Shown piece after piece: positions 24,618 through 33,250 of a stretch of 42,325 nt of DNA. Each line of letters starts with the position of its first letter. Within the stretch, counting starts at the first letter, position 1. Made by a program: the position numbers and the translations under genes. Source of the stretch: Pseudonocardia hydrocarbonoxydans. Lineage in GTDB: Bacteria; Actinomycetota; Actinomycetes; Mycobacteriales; Pseudonocardiaceae. The notes below the pieces were generated by a model. It searched no databases. It saw nothing but the letters and a program-made list of their open reading frames with translations, and had not been told where the DNA came from. The stretch lies in the NCBI RefSeq assembly GCF_006539565.1, contig NZ_BJNG01000019.1, forward strand, positions 1 through 42,325, written 5' to 3'.

Positions 24618-26027
24618 ATGACCCGCATCGTGATCATGGGCGGCGGCCCGGCAGGCTACGAGGCGGCCCTGGTGGCGGCCCAGCACGGCAGCGACGTCAC
24701 CGTGATCGAGCAGGAGGGCATGGGCGGCGCCTGCGTCCTGCACGACTGCGTGCCGTCGAAGACCTTCATCTCCTCCGCCGGCATCCGCGTCGACCTGCAC
24801 CGCGCCCCGGAGCTGGGCCTCACCGCCGGTCCCGACTCCGTCGGCGTCGACCTGCCGCGGGTGAACAGCCGCGTCAAGGGCCTGGCACTGGCCCAGTCCG
24901 CCGACGTCCGGGCGCGCGTCGAGCGGGAGGGCGTGCGGATCGTCCGCGGCTCCGCGTGCTTCACCGACGAGCCCGCGGCCCGCGCGCCGCACGTCGTCGA
25001 GTCCCGCACCTCCGACGGCACCCGCGAGATCCATCCCGCCGACGTCGTGCTGGTCGCCACCGGCGCCACCCCCCGCGTCCTGGACGACGCACGCCCCGAC
25101 GGCGAGCGCATCCTCACCTGGCGCGACCTCTACGACCTCCCCGAGCTGCCCGAGCACCTGGTCGTCGTCGGTTCGGGCGTCACGGGGGCGGAGTTCGTGT
25201 CGGCCTACGTCGAGATCGGGGTGCGGGTCACGCTGGTGTCCAGCCGCGACCGCGTGCTCCCCGGCGAGGACGCCGACGCCTCCGCGGTGCTGCAGGACGT
25301 GTTCGCCGACCGCGGCGTGGAGATCCTCGCGCAGGCCCGGGCCGACTCGGTGCGCCGCTCCCCGGACGGCGACGGGGTCGTGGTCACGCTGGCCGACGGG
25401 CGCACCGTCACCGGGTCGCACGCGCTGATGACGGTCGGCTCGGTGCCCAACACCGCAGACCTGGGCCTGGAGAAGATCGGCCTGGAGACCGGCCGGGGCG
25501 GGTTCATCCCCGTCGACCGGGTGTCGCGCACGAGCGTGCCCGGCGTCTACGCCGCGGGCGACTGCACGGGCCTGCTCATGCTCGCCTCGGTCGCCGCGAT
25601 GCAGGGCCGGATCGCGATGTGGCACGCGCTGGGCGAGGGCGTCGCGCCGATCAAGCTCAAGACGGTGGCCTCGGCGGTCTTCACCCGCCCGGAGATCGCG
25701 ACCGTCGGCATCAGCCAGCGCGCGATCGACGCGGGCGAGGTCCCGGCGCGGACGATCATGCTCCCGCTCTCGACGAACCCCCGCGCGAAGATGCAGGGAC
25801 TGCGCCGGGGGTTCGTCAAGCTGTTCTGCCGGCCGGCCACCGGCGTGGTCGTCGGGGGTGTGGTCGTGGCGCCGGTGGCCAGCGAGCTGATCCTGCCGAT
25901 CGCGCTCGCCGTGCAGAACGGCCTCACCGTCGACGACCTGGCCTACACCTTCTCGGTCTACCCGTCGCTGTCCGGCTCGATCACCGAGGCCGGGCGGCAG
26001 CTGATGCGCCACGGCGACCTCGACTGA
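24618..26027 (+). CDS. lpdA: NAD(P)H-quinone dehydrogenase / dihydrolipoamide dehydrogenase-like flavoprotein
   Basis: 469 residues of the pyridine nucleotide-disulfide oxidoreductase family. Features: FAD-binding GGGPAGYEAALVAAQHG, redox-loop GGACVLHDCVPSK, NAD(P)-binding VVVGSGVTGAEFVSAYVE, the second FAD motif GVYAAGDCTGLL, and a dimerisation domain ending FSVYPSLSGSITEAGRQL. The C-terminal His-Glu pair of true lipoamide dehydrogenases is absent (YPSLSGS), as in M. tuberculosis LpdA (Rv3303c), which reduces quinones. Unlike my recollection of that protein, both redox-loop Cys (CxxxxC) are present. ATG 24618 follows a GAGAGG ribosome site. Confidence 0.88.
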   Translation: MTRIVIMGGGPAGYEAALVAAQHGSDVTVIEQEGMGGACVLHDCVPSKTFISSAGIRVDLHRAPELGLTAGPDSVGVDLPRVNSRVKGLALAQSADVRARVEREGVRIVRGSACFTDEPAARAPHVVESRTSDGTREIHPADVVLVATGATPRVLDDARPDGERILTWRDLYDLPELPEHLVVVGSGVTGAEFVSAYVEIGVRVTLVSSRDRVLPGEDADASAVLQDVFADRGVEILAQARADSVRRSPDGDGVVVTLADGRTVTGSHALMTVGSVPNTADLGLEKIGLETGRGGFIPVDRVSRTSVPGVYAAGDCTGLLMLASVAAMQGRIAMWHALGEGVAPIKLKTVASAVFTRPEIATVGISQRAIDAGEVPARTIMLPLSTNPRAKMQGLRRGFVKLFCRPATGVVVGGVVVAPVASELILPIALAVQNGLTVDDLAYTFSVYPSLSGSITEAGRQLMRHGDLD

Positions 26028-26077
26028 CGGTCGTCTCGGGGATCTCCCCGATCCCGCAGGGCCCCGGCCGCCCGACG

Positions 26078-26449
26078 ATGGACCGCATGAGCATCCAGCC
26101 CGTCACCTCGAAGATCCCCGCCGGACCGGTCGCCGTGGCCGCGGTGGGGGCCCAGCTCGTCGACGACGTCGTGTTCTTCCTGGTCCCGCCGGCGGCGCTG
26201 GTCCTCGGCCCGCTCGCCGGGCTGCTGGCGATCGCGCTGACGGCCGCGGGCGCCCGTGCGGTCACCCGCGGCCGCACCGGTCCGGTGGTGGCCCGCACCG
26301 GGCTGGCGCTGGGTCTGGCGTCGGCCGGGATCGGGCTGCTGATCGGCGGGCTGGGCCTGGTGACCCTGCTGCTGGCCGGGATCACGGTGCTGGCCGGGGT
26401 CGCCGGGGCGGTCGCCGGCCGTGGTCTCACCGCCACGCGGCTGCCCTGA
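26078..26449 (+). CDS. Small integral membrane protein
   Basis: About 123 residues with three or four hydrophobic segments (VVFFLVPPAALVLGPLAG; GLASAGIGLLIGGLGLVTLL; LLAGITVLAGVAGAVAG) and a basic loop RAVTRGRTG. No family recognised. ATG 26078 or ATG 26087 (MSIQPVTSKIP) could start it. It follows lpdA on the same strand by 50 bp. Its stop abuts a degraded copy of the palindromic repeat. Confidence 0.6.
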   Translation: MDRMSIQPVTSKIPAGPVAVAAVGAQLVDDVVFFLVPPAALVLGPLAGLLAIALTAAGARAVTRGRTGPVVARTGLALGLASAGIGLLIGGLGLVTLLLAGITVLAGVAGAVAGRGLTATRLP

Positions 26450-26526
26450 CCCGCGGCTGCCCTGACCCGCGCTGCCTGGTTCGCACCGTGGCGACGACTC
26501 GGTCGCACGGATGTCCCGACTCGCAG
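26450..26526. repeat. Decayed copy of the palindromic repeat element
   Basis: The left end keeps CCCGCG right after the TGA of the small membrane gene (with TGACCCGCG repeated nearby). The right end is well preserved: GACTCGGTCGCACGGA (26496-26511) then CCCGACTCGC (26516-26525), followed by the TCA stop of the TerD-VWA gene. The centre (TTCGCACCGTGGCGAC) aligns with the centre of the other copies. Confidence 0.7.
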
Positions 26527-27807
26527 TCAGGGCAGGACGCCGGCCGCCCGTGCGGCGGTGATCCAGGACGGGAACTCGGCGAGCAGGCGGTCGTAGAGCT
26601 CGGCGTCGGGGACCGCGTCGATGTCGTCGACGGCGAAGAACCCCACGTTGTCCACGCGCCGCCCGGTCATGGTGTCCAGCTTCTCCAGCACGCCGAACCG
26701 GTTGTGCCGCCCGAGCCCGACGAACTGCCAGAACACCGGCTCGTCGACGGCCGCGCGCAGCTCGCGTTCGATCTCCCGGTTGCGGGTCACGCCGCCGTCG
26801 GAGAAGAACAGCACCAGCGTCGGGACGCCGGCGGGCTCCGCGCGGACGAAGGACCGGATCTGGGCGATCACCTTCGGCTCGTCGTTGGACCCGCCGACCG
26901 CCGCCATGTCGACCTGGCCCGGCTCCAGGCGCCGCGCCGGCCGCTTCCGGATCCGGAACTCGCCGACCCGCACGTGCAGCCGCGTCCACTCGGGCAGGTC
27001 GTCGACGGCGAGGTCGGGCAGCCGCGCCGGGTTCGTGGCGAAGGTCCAGGCCTGCATCGTGCCGTCGTCGTCCAGGGCCGCGGCCACGGCCGCCATCCGC
27101 TCGACCACCCGCCCGACGACGCCCTCGCGGTAGAGCCGGCTCATCGAGCCCGACGCGTCCAGCGCCAGCACCACCCGCGCCGCGACGCCGCGTGCCCCGC
27201 GCTTCTCCAGCGACACCGTCACCTGGCGCTTGCGCAGGTCCAGCCGTGTGCGCAGGTCGACCGGCAACCGGTCCTCGACGACCGGGGCGGCGGGCTCGTC
27301 GTCGACGGAGATGCCGTGGTCGGTGGCCAGGCCGGCCAGCCCGGAGGCGTAGCCCTGGCCGACCGCCCGGAACTTCCACGCCCCGCCGCGGCGGTACAGC
27401 TCGCCCCCGACGAACGCGGTCTCCGTGGAGGCCGTCATGGCGAACTCGGCGACGACGGCACCCCGGTCGTCGGTGAGCCGCAGCGTCAGGCCGGGGACGT
27501 CGCCGAAGGTGCCGCCGTCGGCGGAGGCGGCCAGCAGGACGCGGTCGACGGCGTCCTCCACCCGGTCCAGGTCGACGCGCAGCCGGTCGGCCCCCGCCGC
27601 CTTGCCCGCGTGCCGCACCGCGCCGGAGGCGTGCTCGGGCTGGTTGTAGAACACCATGTCGGCGTCGGACCGGACGCGGCCGTCGACGTCGAGCAGCAGG
27701 GCGGAGGCGTCGATGTCGGGCACACCGGGCCGCGGTGACCAGGTGAGGGCGACGTCGAGGCGCCGGGCGTCGACGCCGGTGTTGGCGCCCTTGGTCAGTG
27801 CCGTCAT
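26527..27807 (-). CDS. TerD domain plus VWA (TerF-like) protein
   Basis: About 426 residues. An N-terminal TerD-type domain ([60 protein letters not shown], about 1-180) is fused to a von Willebrand A domain with a MIDAS motif ([14 protein letters not shown], about 218-231; later [19 protein letters not shown]). This matches the vWA-TerF-like family of tellurite/stress gene clusters. TerD domains bind calcium and VWA domains mediate metal-dependent contacts; the biological role is uncertain. Other ter genes are not in the window. ATG 27807 is chosen because the TerD motif starts at once. Confidence 0.82.
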   Translation of the reverse strand: MTALTKGANTGVDARRLDVALTWSPRPGVPDIDASALLLDVDGRVRSDADMVFYNQPEHASGAVRHAGKAAGADRLRVDLDRVEDAVDRVLLAASADGGTFGDVPGLTLRLTDDRGAVVAEFAMTASTETAFVGGELYRRGGAWKFRAVGQGYASGLAGLATDHGISVDDEPAAPVVEDRLPVDLRTRLDLRKRQVTVSLEKRGARGVAARVVLALDASGSMSRLYREGVVGRVVERMAAVAAALDDDGTMQAWTFATNPARLPDLAVDDLPEWTRLHVRVGEFRIRKRPARRLEPGQVDMAAVGGSNDEPKVIAQIRSFVRAEPAGVPTLVLFFSDGGVTRNREIERELRAAVDEPVFWQFVGLGRHNRFGVLEKLDTMTGRRVDNVGFFAVDDIDAVPDAELYDRLLAEFPSWITAARAAGVLP

Positions 27808-27851
27808 GGCCGCGATCCTGCCCCACGCGGACCCCGCCCCCCACACGACGA

Positions 27852-27882
27852 ACGGCCGGCGCGCTGCAGACGCGCCGGCCGT
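27852..27882 (-). terminator. Perfect 12-bp hairpin terminator
   Basis: Arms ACGGCCGGCGCG (27852-27863) and CGCGCCGGCCGT (27871-27882) are perfectly complementary around a 7-nt loop. The hairpin lies 7 bp downstream of the stop of the minus-strand exonuclease-like gene and upstream of the TerD-VWA gene. No U-tract follows, as usual in actinobacteria. Confidence 0.75.
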
Positions 27883-27889
27883 GTCGCCG

Positions 27890-28369
27890 TCAGCTGGTCC
27901 GGGCCAGTGGAGCCGCGTGCGGCTCCCGGCACGAGGCCAGCGAACAGAAGGCGGAGCACTCGAGGCGGTCGTGCAGACCCGGCTCGAGGAGGGTCCCTGC
28001 GAACGGCCACCGGCCGGTGAAGCGCTGCAGGTACCAGTACACGAACAGGTAGTCCGGTCGTGTGGGGTCGGCGACGAACGTCGGGCTCCCCGGGAGCTGT
28101 GCGATCCAGCGGGAGTAGTCGGTCATCGCGGGGGCGGGTGGACGGGAGGCCCGGCGGGTGTGCAGCCAGTCGTCGGCCCTGGCCCGCCAGTGGGACAGGG
28201 CGATCGGGTGGAGCGTGGCGCCGGGCAGTTCGCGCACGTTCGTGGTGAACGTACTGATCAGGACCCCGTCGCCGGTGAAGGCCGCCGAGGTCAGGGTGAG
28301 CAGGGAGTGCGGGCCCGGGATGGGCCCGTCGGTGTGGACGTGGGTCGTGACGAACGGGTCGGGGGGCAT
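27890..28369 (-). CDS. DnaQ-like exonuclease-fold protein with substituted catalytic residues
   Basis: 159 residues. Two blocks resemble a DnaQ-fold 3'-5' exonuclease family: DGPIPGPHSLLTLTSAAF at the N-terminus and PDYLFVYWYLQRFTGRWPF in the C-terminal half. In active members the first block begins with a DxE pair (as in 'VDVEADG'); here it reads THVHTDG, so both acids are His. The later Asp (PDYLF) is kept. The protein may be inactive as a nuclease, bind nucleic acid only, or use other metal ligands. The Cys-containing tail (ECSAFCSLASC) is unusual. ATG 28369. Family assignment is from memory and moderate. Confidence 0.6.
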   Translation of the reverse strand: MPPDPFVTTHVHTDGPIPGPHSLLTLTSAAFTGDGVLISTFTTNVRELPGATLHPIALSHWRARADDWLHTRRASRPPAPAMTDYSRWIAQLPGSPTFVADPTRPDYLFVYWYLQRFTGRWPFAGTLLEPGLHDRLECSAFCSLASCREPHAAPLARTS

Positions 28370-28628
28370 GACGGATCCTGGTCGCCTGGTGGGCCGGAGC
28401 CCTGCTGATCGGGGGCGTCCGCACGGCGCGGCCTGAGCCTGCGTGGTACGGGGGATCCGCGGCGCGGTCCTGTCTGTGACATGTCACAGCCGCGTGGCGG
28501 AGGAACCGGGCCCCGTGGATGGACACACGGGTACTTCACTGCTGTCCGCTATGCACTTGTCCAGCACGGTGCGGGGTCGCTGTGGATTGACCTGGCCGGA
28601 CGAACGTAGGCAGGTCCGGCCGGGGGAG
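28370..28628. other. Intergenic region upstream of the exonuclease-like gene
   Basis: No credible gene. It holds the perfect palindrome at 28474-28489 and must carry the promoter of the minus-strand gene starting at 28369, as well as the 3' untranslated end of the GNAT gene at 28629. Confidence 0.5.
28474..28489. promoter_or_regulatory. Perfect 16-bp palindrome CTGTGACATGTCACAG
   Basis: Half-sites TGTGA and TCACA match those of CRP/GlxR-type regulators, but the spacer is 4 bp (CATG) rather than the standard 6. It lies 105 bp upstream of the exonuclease-like gene start. A site for a CRP/FNR or MarR-type dimer is plausible. Confidence 0.4.
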
Positions 28629-29174
28629 TCAACGATCGGTCGCCAGGCGGCCGGTGACGATCACGTCGTGGTAGGCGCCGTCGGCCAGCCAGGCGTCGCG
28701 CATGCGGCCCTCGGTGCGGAAGCCGCACTTCTGCGCGACGCGGCCCGACGCGGTGTTGCCCGCCGCCCACAGGTAGCCCACCCGGTGCAGCCCCAAGCCG
28801 CCGAAGGCGAAGCGCAGCACGGCGGACAGCGCGGTGGTGGTCATGCCCGCCCGGCGCGCGGCGGGCAGGGCCCAGCAGGCGGCCTCGGCGTGGGCCATGT
28901 GCCGGTCGACGTGGTCGAGCGAGACCTCGCCGAGCATCTCCCCGGTCGTCGGCTCGCAGACGGCCCAGGTGTAGCGCTCGTCGCGGACCCAGTCCAGGGT
29001 GCGGCGCCGGATGTAGGCGTCGGCCTCGGCCGGGTCGGCGGGCGGGCGGTTCCGCCAGCGCCGGATCTCCGGGTCGGCGCAGGAGGCGAGGACGGCCGGA
29101 CGGTCGTCGATGCGACCGTCGGCGCGTGGCACCCGCAGGTACCACGCGCCGGCGTTGATCTCGACGGCGTCCAT
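28629..29174 (-). CDS. GNAT family N-acetyltransferase (RimJ/RimL-like)
   Basis: 181 residues. The N-terminus reads WYLRVPRADGRIDDRPAVLA. RimJ/RimL-type features follow: EVSLDHVDRHMAHAEAACWA, an acetyl-CoA loop around ARRAGMTTTALSAVLRFAF, and the typical ending HRVGYLWAAGNTASGRVAQK, CGFRTEGRMRDAWLADGAYH. It acetylates an unknown amine. ATG 29174. It lies 54 bp downstream of accA3 on the same strand but is probably separately controlled. Confidence 0.82.
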   Translation of the reverse strand: MDAVEINAGAWYLRVPRADGRIDDRPAVLASCADPEIRRWRNRPPADPAEADAYIRRRTLDWVRDERYTWAVCEPTTGEMLGEVSLDHVDRHMAHAEAACWALPAARRAGMTTTALSAVLRFAFGGLGLHRVGYLWAAGNTASGRVAQKCGFRTEGRMRDAWLADGAYHDVIVTGRLATDR

Positions 29175-29228
29175 GGCCTTAGCAGGGGGATGGAAGGGCC
29201 GACGGAGGAGGCCCGGGGCGGGTCACGA

Positions 29229-31001
29229 TCAGTCCTTGATCTCGCAGAGCACGGTGCCCTGGGTGACCGAGGCGCCCTGGTCGGCGGACAGCCCGGTGAT
29301 CGTGCCGTCCTTGTGGGCGGTGACCGGGTTCTCCATCTTCATCGCCTCCAGCACGACGACCAGGTCGCCCGCGGAGACGGTGTCGCCGTCGGAGACGGCC
29401 ACCTTGATGATCGTGCCCTGCATCGGCGCGGTCACCGAGTCGCCCGACGCCGCGCTGCCGCCCTTGCCGCCGCCGCGCTTGCGCGGGGCCGCCTTCGCGG
29501 CGCCGCCCCCGTTGCCGCCGCCGAAGGTCATGTCCCCGGGCAGCGAGACCTCCAGGCGCCGCCCGCCGACCTCGACGACGACCGACTGCCGCGGAGCGGT
29601 CTCCTCGTCGGCGTCGGTGCCGCCGTCGAACGGGGGCACCGTGTTGTCCCACTCCGTCTCGATCCACCGGGTGTGCACGGTGAAGTCCTCCTCGGAGGAG
29701 GCGGCGAACGCCGGGTCGTCGACCACCGCGCGGTGGAAGGGCAGCACGGTGGCCATGCCCTCGACCTGGAACTCGCGCAGCGCCCGGCGCGAACGCTCCA
29801 GCGCCTGCGGACGGTCGGAGCCGGTGACGATGAGCTTGGCCAGCAGCGAGTCGAACTGCCCGCCGACGACGGAGCCGGCCTCGACGCCCGCGTCGACGCG
29901 CACGCCCGGCCCGGCCGGGAACGAGATCGCGGTGACGGTGCCGGGCGCGGGCAGGAAGTTGCGCCCGGCGTCCTCGCCGTTGATCCGGAACTCGATCGAG
30001 TGTCCGCGCGGCTCCGGGTCCTCCAGCAGGTTCAGCTCCAGCCCCTCGGCGATGCGGAACTGCTCCCGGACCAGGTCGAGCCCGCTGGTCTCCTCCGAGA
30101 CCGGGTGCTCCACCTGCAGCCGCGTGTTGACCTCCAGGAACGAGATGAGCCCGTCCTGCCCGACGAGGAACTCGACGGTGCCCGCGCCGTGGTACTCGGC
30201 CTCCTTGCAGATGGCCTTGGACGCCTCGTGGATCGTGGTGCGCTGCTCGTCGGACAGGAACGGCGCGGGCGCCTCCTCGACGAGCTTCTGGAAGCGGCGC
30301 TGCAGCGAGCAGTCGCGGGTGCCCACGACGATGACGTTGCCGTGGGTGTCGGCCAGCACCTGCGCCTCGACGTGGCGGGGCTTGTCCAGGTAGCGCTCGA
30401 CGAAGCACTCCCCACGGCCGAACGCCGCAGTGGCCTCGCGGACCGCCGAGTCGTAGAGCTCGGCGATCTCCTTCTCCTCGCGCGCGACCTTCATGCCGCG
30501 CCCGCCGCCGCCGAACGCGGCCTTGATCGCGACCGGGAGCCCGTGCTCCTTCGCGAACGCGATGACCTCGTCGGCGCCGGAGACCGGGTCGTTGGTGCCG
30601 GGGACGAGCGGGGCGCCCGCGCGGGTGGCGATGTGCCGGGCGGTGACCTTGTCGCCCAGGTCGCGGATGGCCTGCGGCGTCGGGCCGATCCAGGTGATCC
30701 CCGCGTCCATGACGGCCTGCGCGAACTCGGCGTTCTCCGAGAGGAAGCCGTAGCCGGGGTGGATGCCGTCGGCACCGGCCTGCTTCGCCGCGTCGACCAC
30801 CTTGCCGATGTCCAGGTAGGACTCCGCGGCCGTCGACCCGCCGAGCGCGAAGGCCTCGTCGGCCAGGCGGACGAACGGGGCGTCCCGGTCGGGGTCGGCG
30901 TAGACCGCGACGCTGCCGATGCCGGCGTCGGCGCAGGCCCGGATGACGCGGACGGCGATCTCCCCGCGGTTCGCGACGAGAACCTTGGTCAAGCGCGGCA
31001 C
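29229..31001 (-). CDS. accA3: Acyl-CoA carboxylase alpha subunit (biotin carboxylase + biotin carboxyl carrier)
   Basis: 590 residues. A biotin carboxylase domain (about 5-450) starts [18 protein letters not shown], with the ATP-grasp loop [24 protein letters not shown] and the catalytic ERF-like region. A Gly/Lys-rich linker follows, then the biotinyl domain with the modified Lys in [11 protein letters not shown] (about 550). It carboxylates its own biotin for transfer by AccD-type beta subunits, giving malonyl- and methylmalonyl-CoA for fatty and mycolic-type acids. AccD5, AccE5 and BirA, its partners, are encoded nearby. GTG 31001 follows GGAGG. Confidence 0.93.
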   Translation of the reverse strand: MPRLTKVLVANRGEIAVRVIRACADAGIGSVAVYADPDRDAPFVRLADEAFALGGSTAAESYLDIGKVVDAAKQAGADGIHPGYGFLSENAEFAQAVMDAGITWIGPTPQAIRDLGDKVTARHIATRAGAPLVPGTNDPVSGADEVIAFAKEHGLPVAIKAAFGGGGRGMKVAREEKEIAELYDSAVREATAAFGRGECFVERYLDKPRHVEAQVLADTHGNVIVVGTRDCSLQRRFQKLVEEAPAPFLSDEQRTTIHEASKAICKEAEYHGAGTVEFLVGQDGLISFLEVNTRLQVEHPVSEETSGLDLVREQFRIAEGLELNLLEDPEPRGHSIEFRINGEDAGRNFLPAPGTVTAISFPAGPGVRVDAGVEAGSVVGGQFDSLLAKLIVTGSDRPQALERSRRALREFQVEGMATVLPFHRAVVDDPAFAASSEEDFTVHTRWIETEWDNTVPPFDGGTDADEETAPRQSVVVEVGGRRLEVSLPGDMTFGGGNGGGAAKAAPRKRGGGKGGSAASGDSVTAPMQGTIIKVAVSDGDTVSAGDLVVVLEAMKMENPVTAHKDGTITGLSADQGASVTQGTVLCEIKD

Positions 31002-31121
31002 GTTGCGGCCTCCCTGTCGATGCCCGGGAACCCGTGCCCCGGCGCGTGGTTACCGGGGAGTTTAGGCATGCGGGGGCCGATCGCCGGAGGTGGCCGGGTG
31101 TGGCGAAGGCGACGCCCGCGA

Positions 31122-31538
31122 TCAGCGGCCCCGGCGCACCCGGCCGAGTAGGCGGCGCCACCGGCGGGGGCGGGGGCTGCGGCGGCCGTCGTAGCGCCAC
31201 GCGGCCTCCCGGCCCGCGAGCTCGGCCGCGGCGCCCGGGGGGAGCCCGGTGACGGCGCGGGCGACGTCCCAGCCGTCGCGCAGGGCGCCGACCGGGCCGT
31301 GCCCGGCCCGGTGCTCGGCGAACACCGACGGCCACCGGTCGCCGTAGCTCGCGGCGAGCAGCGGCCACTGCGCCGCGGCCTCCCTGGCGCGCTTGCGCAG
31401 CAGCGCGCGGCGGGTGGCGTCGAGGTCGGCCGCGTCGAAGCCGGGCGGGGCCGGGCCGCCCGCCACCAGCGCGTCGACGAGCGCGGCCTGCCGCTGCGCC
31501 AGCGGCCCGGCGGCGTCGGGACCCCAGTGGACGCTCAC
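31122..31538 (-). CDS. Small partner protein of the DUF692 cassette
   Basis: 138 residues, basic at the C-terminus (RRSPRPRRWRRLLGRVRRGR). The middle section (AREAAAQWPLLAASYGDRWP SVFAEH) contains conserved-looking Trp residues. It resembles the SCO6045-type small proteins that follow DUF692 genes in actinobacteria and, by position, the partner proteins (DUF2063-like) of other MNIO enzymes that present substrate. GTG 31538 overlaps the DUF692 stop by 4 bp (GTGA), so it is translationally coupled. Function is inferred from context only. Confidence 0.6.
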   Translation of the reverse strand: MSVHWGPDAAGPLAQRQAALVDALVAGGPAPPGFDAADLDATRRALLRKRAREAAAQWPLLAASYGDRWPSVFAEHRAGHGPVGALRDGWDVARAVTGLPPGAAAELAGREAAWRYDGRRSPRPRRWRRLLGRVRRGR

Positions 31539-32353
31539 GGGACCCGCGCCCCGGCCACCACACCGCGGAGCGTGGCCAGCTCCGCGTGCAGCCGCGCGGC
31601 GGGCGGGAAGCCGCCGTCGCGTTCGAGCAGGACGGCGGGGGCCGCGGGGAGGCGGTCGACGAGCGCGCCGAGCAGCCCGAGCACGGCGTCGGGAACGGCC
31701 TCGGTGTGGGTGTCGTGGTAGCGGCCGTCGTGCTCGACCCCGCCCGCGACGTGCACGTAGGCGATGCGGTCGAGCGGGAGGGTGTCGAGGACCGCCTCCG
31801 GGTCCCGCCCCCGGTTGACGGCGTTGGCGTGCACGTTCGCGACGTCGAGCAGCAGCCGCGCACCGGTGCGGTCGAGCAGCGCGGTGACGAACTCGCCCTC
31901 GGTGTACTCGTCGTCGGGCCAGTCGAACAGCGCCGCGATCGGCTCCAGCGCGAGCGGGACGTCCAGCTCGGCCTGCGTGCGGGCCACGTTGGCGGCGAGC
32001 ACGTCGAGCGCCTCCCGGGACCGGGGCAGCGGCAGCAGGTGCCCGGCGTCGCGGCCCCCGGCCCGGACGAACGCGATGTGCTCGCTCACCAGCGGGGCGC
32101 CCAGCGCCGCGGCGCAGGCCGCGAGGTGGGTGACCCGGGCGGGGTCGAGCGGGTCGGTGCCGCCGAGGGAGAGCCGCACCCCGTGCGGCACCACGGTGAC
32201 ACCTCGCTCCCGCAGGTCCGCCACCCCTCGAGGCGGGCCGGCGGGAGCGAAGGACTCGGCGACGACCTCGGCGAACCCGAGGCCCTCGACATCGGACACC
32301 ACACCGGCGATCTCCGGCCGCCAGCCGACGCCCACCCCGGCGGGGTCAGCCAC
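31535..32353 (-). CDS. DUF692 family multinuclear non-heme iron oxidase (MNIO)
   Basis: 272 residues, TIM-barrel DUF692 family, which includes MbnB and TglH that modify Cys residues of ribosomal peptides. The start GVGVGWRPEIA is typical. Likely iron ligands lie in VSEHIAFV (His), LALEPIAALF (Glu), LLLDVANVHANAVN (Asp, Asn, His), YVHVAGG (His) and HDTHTE (His, Asp, His), with a late Glu in LLERDGGFP. GTG 32353 overlaps the upstream stop by 8 bp, and its ribosome site GGAGGGG is encoded in the Gly-Cys tail of the upstream gene. It probably modifies that tail; the chemistry is unknown. Confidence 0.85.
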   Translation of the reverse strand: MADPAGVGVGWRPEIAGVVSDVEGLGFAEVVAESFAPAGPPRGVADLRERGVTVVPHGVRLSLGGTDPLDPARVTHLAACAAALGAPLVSEHIAFVRAGGRDAGHLLPLPRSREALDVLAANVARTQAELDVPLALEPIAALFDWPDDEYTEGEFVTALLDRTGARLLLDVANVHANAVNRGRDPEAVLDTLPLDRIAYVHVAGGVEHDGRYHDTHTEAVPDAVLGLLGALVDRLPAAPAVLLERDGGFPPAARLHAELATLRGVVAGARVP

Positions 32354-33224
32354 CGCAGCCCCCTCCGCAGCCGCCGCCACCCCCGCCGCCGTCGCTGCTG
32401 CCGCCGCCGTCACCGGAGTAGCCGCCGCCCCCGTCACCCGATCCGGTGGTGGCGCGCTGCATCGCGAGCTCCTCGGCGAACGCCGGGTCCGACGCCCACA
32501 GCGCGCCCGCCCCGAAGATCCCCACGCCGAGCGCGGCGGTGGCGGGCCCATAGGCGACCCAGTCGGGCCGCTGCGCGGGGTCGAGCTCGTGGTGCTCACG
32601 GGCCAGGCGGGCCAGCAGGCGGTCGCCCGCCCGGGTGCGCCGCGGCGCCCGGACCAGCAGGACGACCGTGACCAGCGAGACGCCCAGCAGCGCGACGACC
32701 AGGAACCCGACGGGCCGGCTGTCGGCCACCCCGGCCAGCAGCCGCAGCAGCCCGATCCCGGCGACGGCGCCCATCCACCAGCCCGTCGCCCGGATCCGGC
32801 GGCGCTGCGGCTCGGAGAGCAGCAGGCCCGCCCCCACCAGGTGCTTGTGCACGGCGTCGAGCGCGGAGCGGACGGGCCGGTGCAGCGGCAGCCGCGACCG
32901 CTGGACCGGGCTGCCGGTGGTGAAGTGCACGGCCCGCTCCAGCGCGTCGGCACCGGGATCGAGCCGGCCCACCGCGCGGACCGTCCCCTTGACCGGCGCG
33001 ACGGTGCCGCTCAGGTGCATCGCCGTCAGCGCCGAGGTGACGGCGAGGTCGGGGCCGCCGTTGAGGTAGGCCACCTCGTGCCCGCCCAGGTCGTGGACGG
33101 GCCGGTCGGGCCCGTCGGCCAGCGCGCGTCGCCGCTGTGCGGCGGCGACCCACACCACCGCGGCCAGGAGCAGGTAGCCGACCAGGAACACCGGTCCGCT
33201 GATCCCCCAGGTGCCCTCGTCCAT
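32346..33224 (-). CDS. TIGR04222-type membrane protein with Gly/Cys-rich tail
   Basis: 292 residues. An N-terminal membrane segment (ISGPVFLVGYLLLAAVVWVA) precedes the TIGR04222 core (VAYLNGGPDLAVTSALTAMH). Two central membrane segments (about 155-205) and a fourth (YGPATAALGVGIFGAGALWA) follow. The last about 35 residues are almost pure Gly/Ser/Asp, ending in GGGGCGGGCGG with two Cys. Such tails next to DUF692 enzymes are typical of this family and look like a modification substrate. ATG 33224 after GGAGG is chosen over the upstream GTG/ATG codons. It is first gene of a coupled three-gene unit; a palindrome lies at 33251. Confidence 0.82.
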   Translation of the reverse strand: MDEGTWGISGPVFLVGYLLLAAVVWVAAAQRRRALADGPDRPVHDLGGHEVAYLNGGPDLAVTSALTAMHLSGTVAPVKGTVRAVGRLDPGADALERAVHFTTGSPVQRSRLPLHRPVRSALDAVHKHLVGAGLLLSEPQRRRIRATGWWMGAVAGIGLLRLLAGVADSRPVGFLVVALLGVSLVTVVLLVRAPRRTRAGDRLLARLAREHHELDPAQRPDWVAYGPATAALGVGIFGAGALWASDPAFAEELAMQRATTGSGDGGGGYSGDGGGSSDGGGGGGGCGGGCGG

Positions 33225-33250
33225 CGCACACCTCCCGAGCAACGTCCTCA

